From NCBI GenBank assembly GCA_028687545.1, contig JAQTZZ010000058.1, positions 1 to 25,280 of the forward strand: a DNA stretch of 25,280 nucleotides, written 5' to 3'. The notes under the pieces were generated by a model. The model was not told the DNA's origin and did no database searches. It saw only the letters and a program-made list of their open reading frames with translations. Shown piece after piece: positions 24,604 to 25,280 of the stretch. The position numbers were made by a program, and so were the translations under genes. The DNA is from Candidatus Wallbacteria bacterium (GTDB taxonomy: Bacteria > Muiribacteriota > JAQTZZ01). Position 1 is the stretch's first letter. Each line of letters opens with the position of its first letter.

Positions 24604-24632
24604 TTGATCCAGACCAGCTTATTGCATATAAT
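24604..24632 (+). promoter_or_regulatory. Sigma70-like promoter of the sugar-binding lipoprotein gene
   Basis: TTGATC at 24604-24609, a 17-bp spacer, and consensus TATAAT at 24627-24632. It lies 62 bp before the ATG at 24695 and is divergent from the pckA promoter. Confidence 0.7.
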
Positions 24633-24694
24633 GAAAGAATTCTGCTTGCGTTATCTTTGAAATTCGGGATATTTTTCTAAAACGGGAGGAACTA

Positions 24695-25280
24695 ATGAGA
24701 CTGACTATGCTGATGTTGATCCTGGCAATTATAATCGCCGGCTGCGGTGGTCCCCCGGAAGCGGTAAAAAAAGGACCGGTGGAGATAATTTTCTGGCACG
24801 GTATGGGTGGCCCGCTTGGAGATGCCCTGAAAGAGATGATAAATCAATTCAACCGCGCCAATCCTGAGATAGTGGTGAAAGAAGTCCATATGGGGCAATA
24901 TGACACCCTGCAGCAGAAAATCATCGCTTCCCTGGTAGCCGGTACCAGTCCGGACCTCGCCCAGTGTTATGAAGCTCTAACCATGAAACTGATCAGCGCC
25001 GGCAAAATCATCCCCTTGAACCAGTTCATCGATCAGCAGCTCGATTTCAGGAAAGAAGACATTTTCCCTTCTTTTCTTGCCAACAACACTTACGACGGTG
25101 TGATTTATTCCATGCCTTTCAACAAGAGCACTCCTGTCATGTACTACAACAAGGATCTGTTTCGAAAATACGGGCTTGACCCTGAAAAACCACCTGCAAC
25201 CTGGGACGAACTCTTTGAAGCTTCGAAGAAACTTACCGTGGATACCAATGGTGACGGCAAGCCGGATCAGTGGGGGCAGG
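24695..25280 (+). CDS. Sugar ABC transporter substrate-binding lipoprotein (3' end outside window)
   Basis: 195 complete codons from ATG 24695 with GGGAGGA at 24684-24690; the frame runs off the right edge. The N-terminus MRLTMLMLILAIIIAGCGG is a lipoprotein signal with lipobox IAGC and C17 lipidated. The mature part is a family-1 solute-binding protein (UgpB/MalE-like): VEIIFWHGMGGPLGDALKEM, FNRANPEIVV, QQKIIASLVAGTSPDLAQCY, YSMPFNKSTPVMYYNKDLF, PATWDELFEASKKLT, and a DTNGDGKPDQWG loop near the edge. Such proteins capture sugars or glycerol-3-phosphate in the periplasm; the ligand is not readable. Permease genes are expected beyond the window. Confidence 0.88.
   Translation, partial: MRLTMLMLILAIIIAGCGGPPEAVKKGPVEIIFWHGMGGPLGDALKEMINQFNRANPEIVVKEVHMGQYDTLQQKIIASLVAGTSPDLAQCYEALTMKLISAGKIIPLNQFIDQQLDFRKEDIFPSFLANNTYDGVIYSMPFNKSTPVMYYNKDLFRKYGLDPEKPPATWDELFEASKKLTVDTNGDGKPDQWGQ

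Overview
The window reads as chromosome from an uncultured diderm bacterium. The evidence is an O-antigen-ligase-like membrane protein, nucleotide-sugar enzymes, lipobox lipoproteins and secreted periplasmic-type proteins, all in the standard genetic code with sigma70-like promoters. Sampled housekeeping lines are near 47% GC, while the centre is visibly more AT-rich (one sampled line in the 12.4 kb gene is 33%). No rRNA, tRNA, CRISPR array or transposase gene was seen, so taxonomy cannot be fixed; a candidate phylum is possible but is only a guess.

Left block (1-7.2 kb). A protein running in from the left edge with an EF-hand/dockerin-like tail is followed by a tightly packed set: an O-antigen ligase/polymerase-like protein with C-terminal TPRs, a reduced RsuA-type pseudouridine synthase, an M16 zinc protease, an M24 aminopeptidase and a secreted protein with an SLH-like segment. 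A second secreted TPR-like gene has its own strong promoter and ends at a clear rho-independent terminator.

Biosynthetic block (7.3-10.2 kb). dapH, an ArgD-like aminotransferase and a sugar-1-phosphate nucleotidyltransferase form an operon. The first two fit the acetylated branch of diaminopimelate/lysine synthesis.

Accessory block (10.2-18.3 kb). It opens with a REP-like hairpin directly after the nucleotidyltransferase gene. Next is a cluster of decaying toxin-antitoxin modules: an antitoxin fragment, DUF433 plus a truncated DUF5615 toxin, and a truncated DUF4258 toxin plus a YgiT-type zinc protein. An ORF6N protein, an AT-rich possible HEPN-like protein, a secreted Sel1-repeat protein, a GYF_2 fragment, an FRG-domain protein and a small single-pass membrane protein follow. 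The block closes with an ATPase/HNH nuclease pair that matches the Septu (PtuA/PtuB) anti-phage system. The ATPase carries an extra ~215-residue N-terminal zinc-ribbon region and is the best candidate in this window for something not yet described.

Right block (18.4-25.3 kb). Nucleotide-sugar epimerase wecB and an oligopeptide-binding lipoprotein converge on nadE and pckA, which lie on the minus strand. pckA is divergent from a sugar ABC-transporter lipoprotein that runs off the right edge. The divergent promoter region holds two good sigma70-like promoters and an 18-bp perfect palindrome, suggesting shared control of gluconeogenesis and sugar uptake.

A family of ~36-bp repeats with a CGCGAGG core and a TACA end is scattered at 1.2, 7.2 and 22.8 kb, always between genes.
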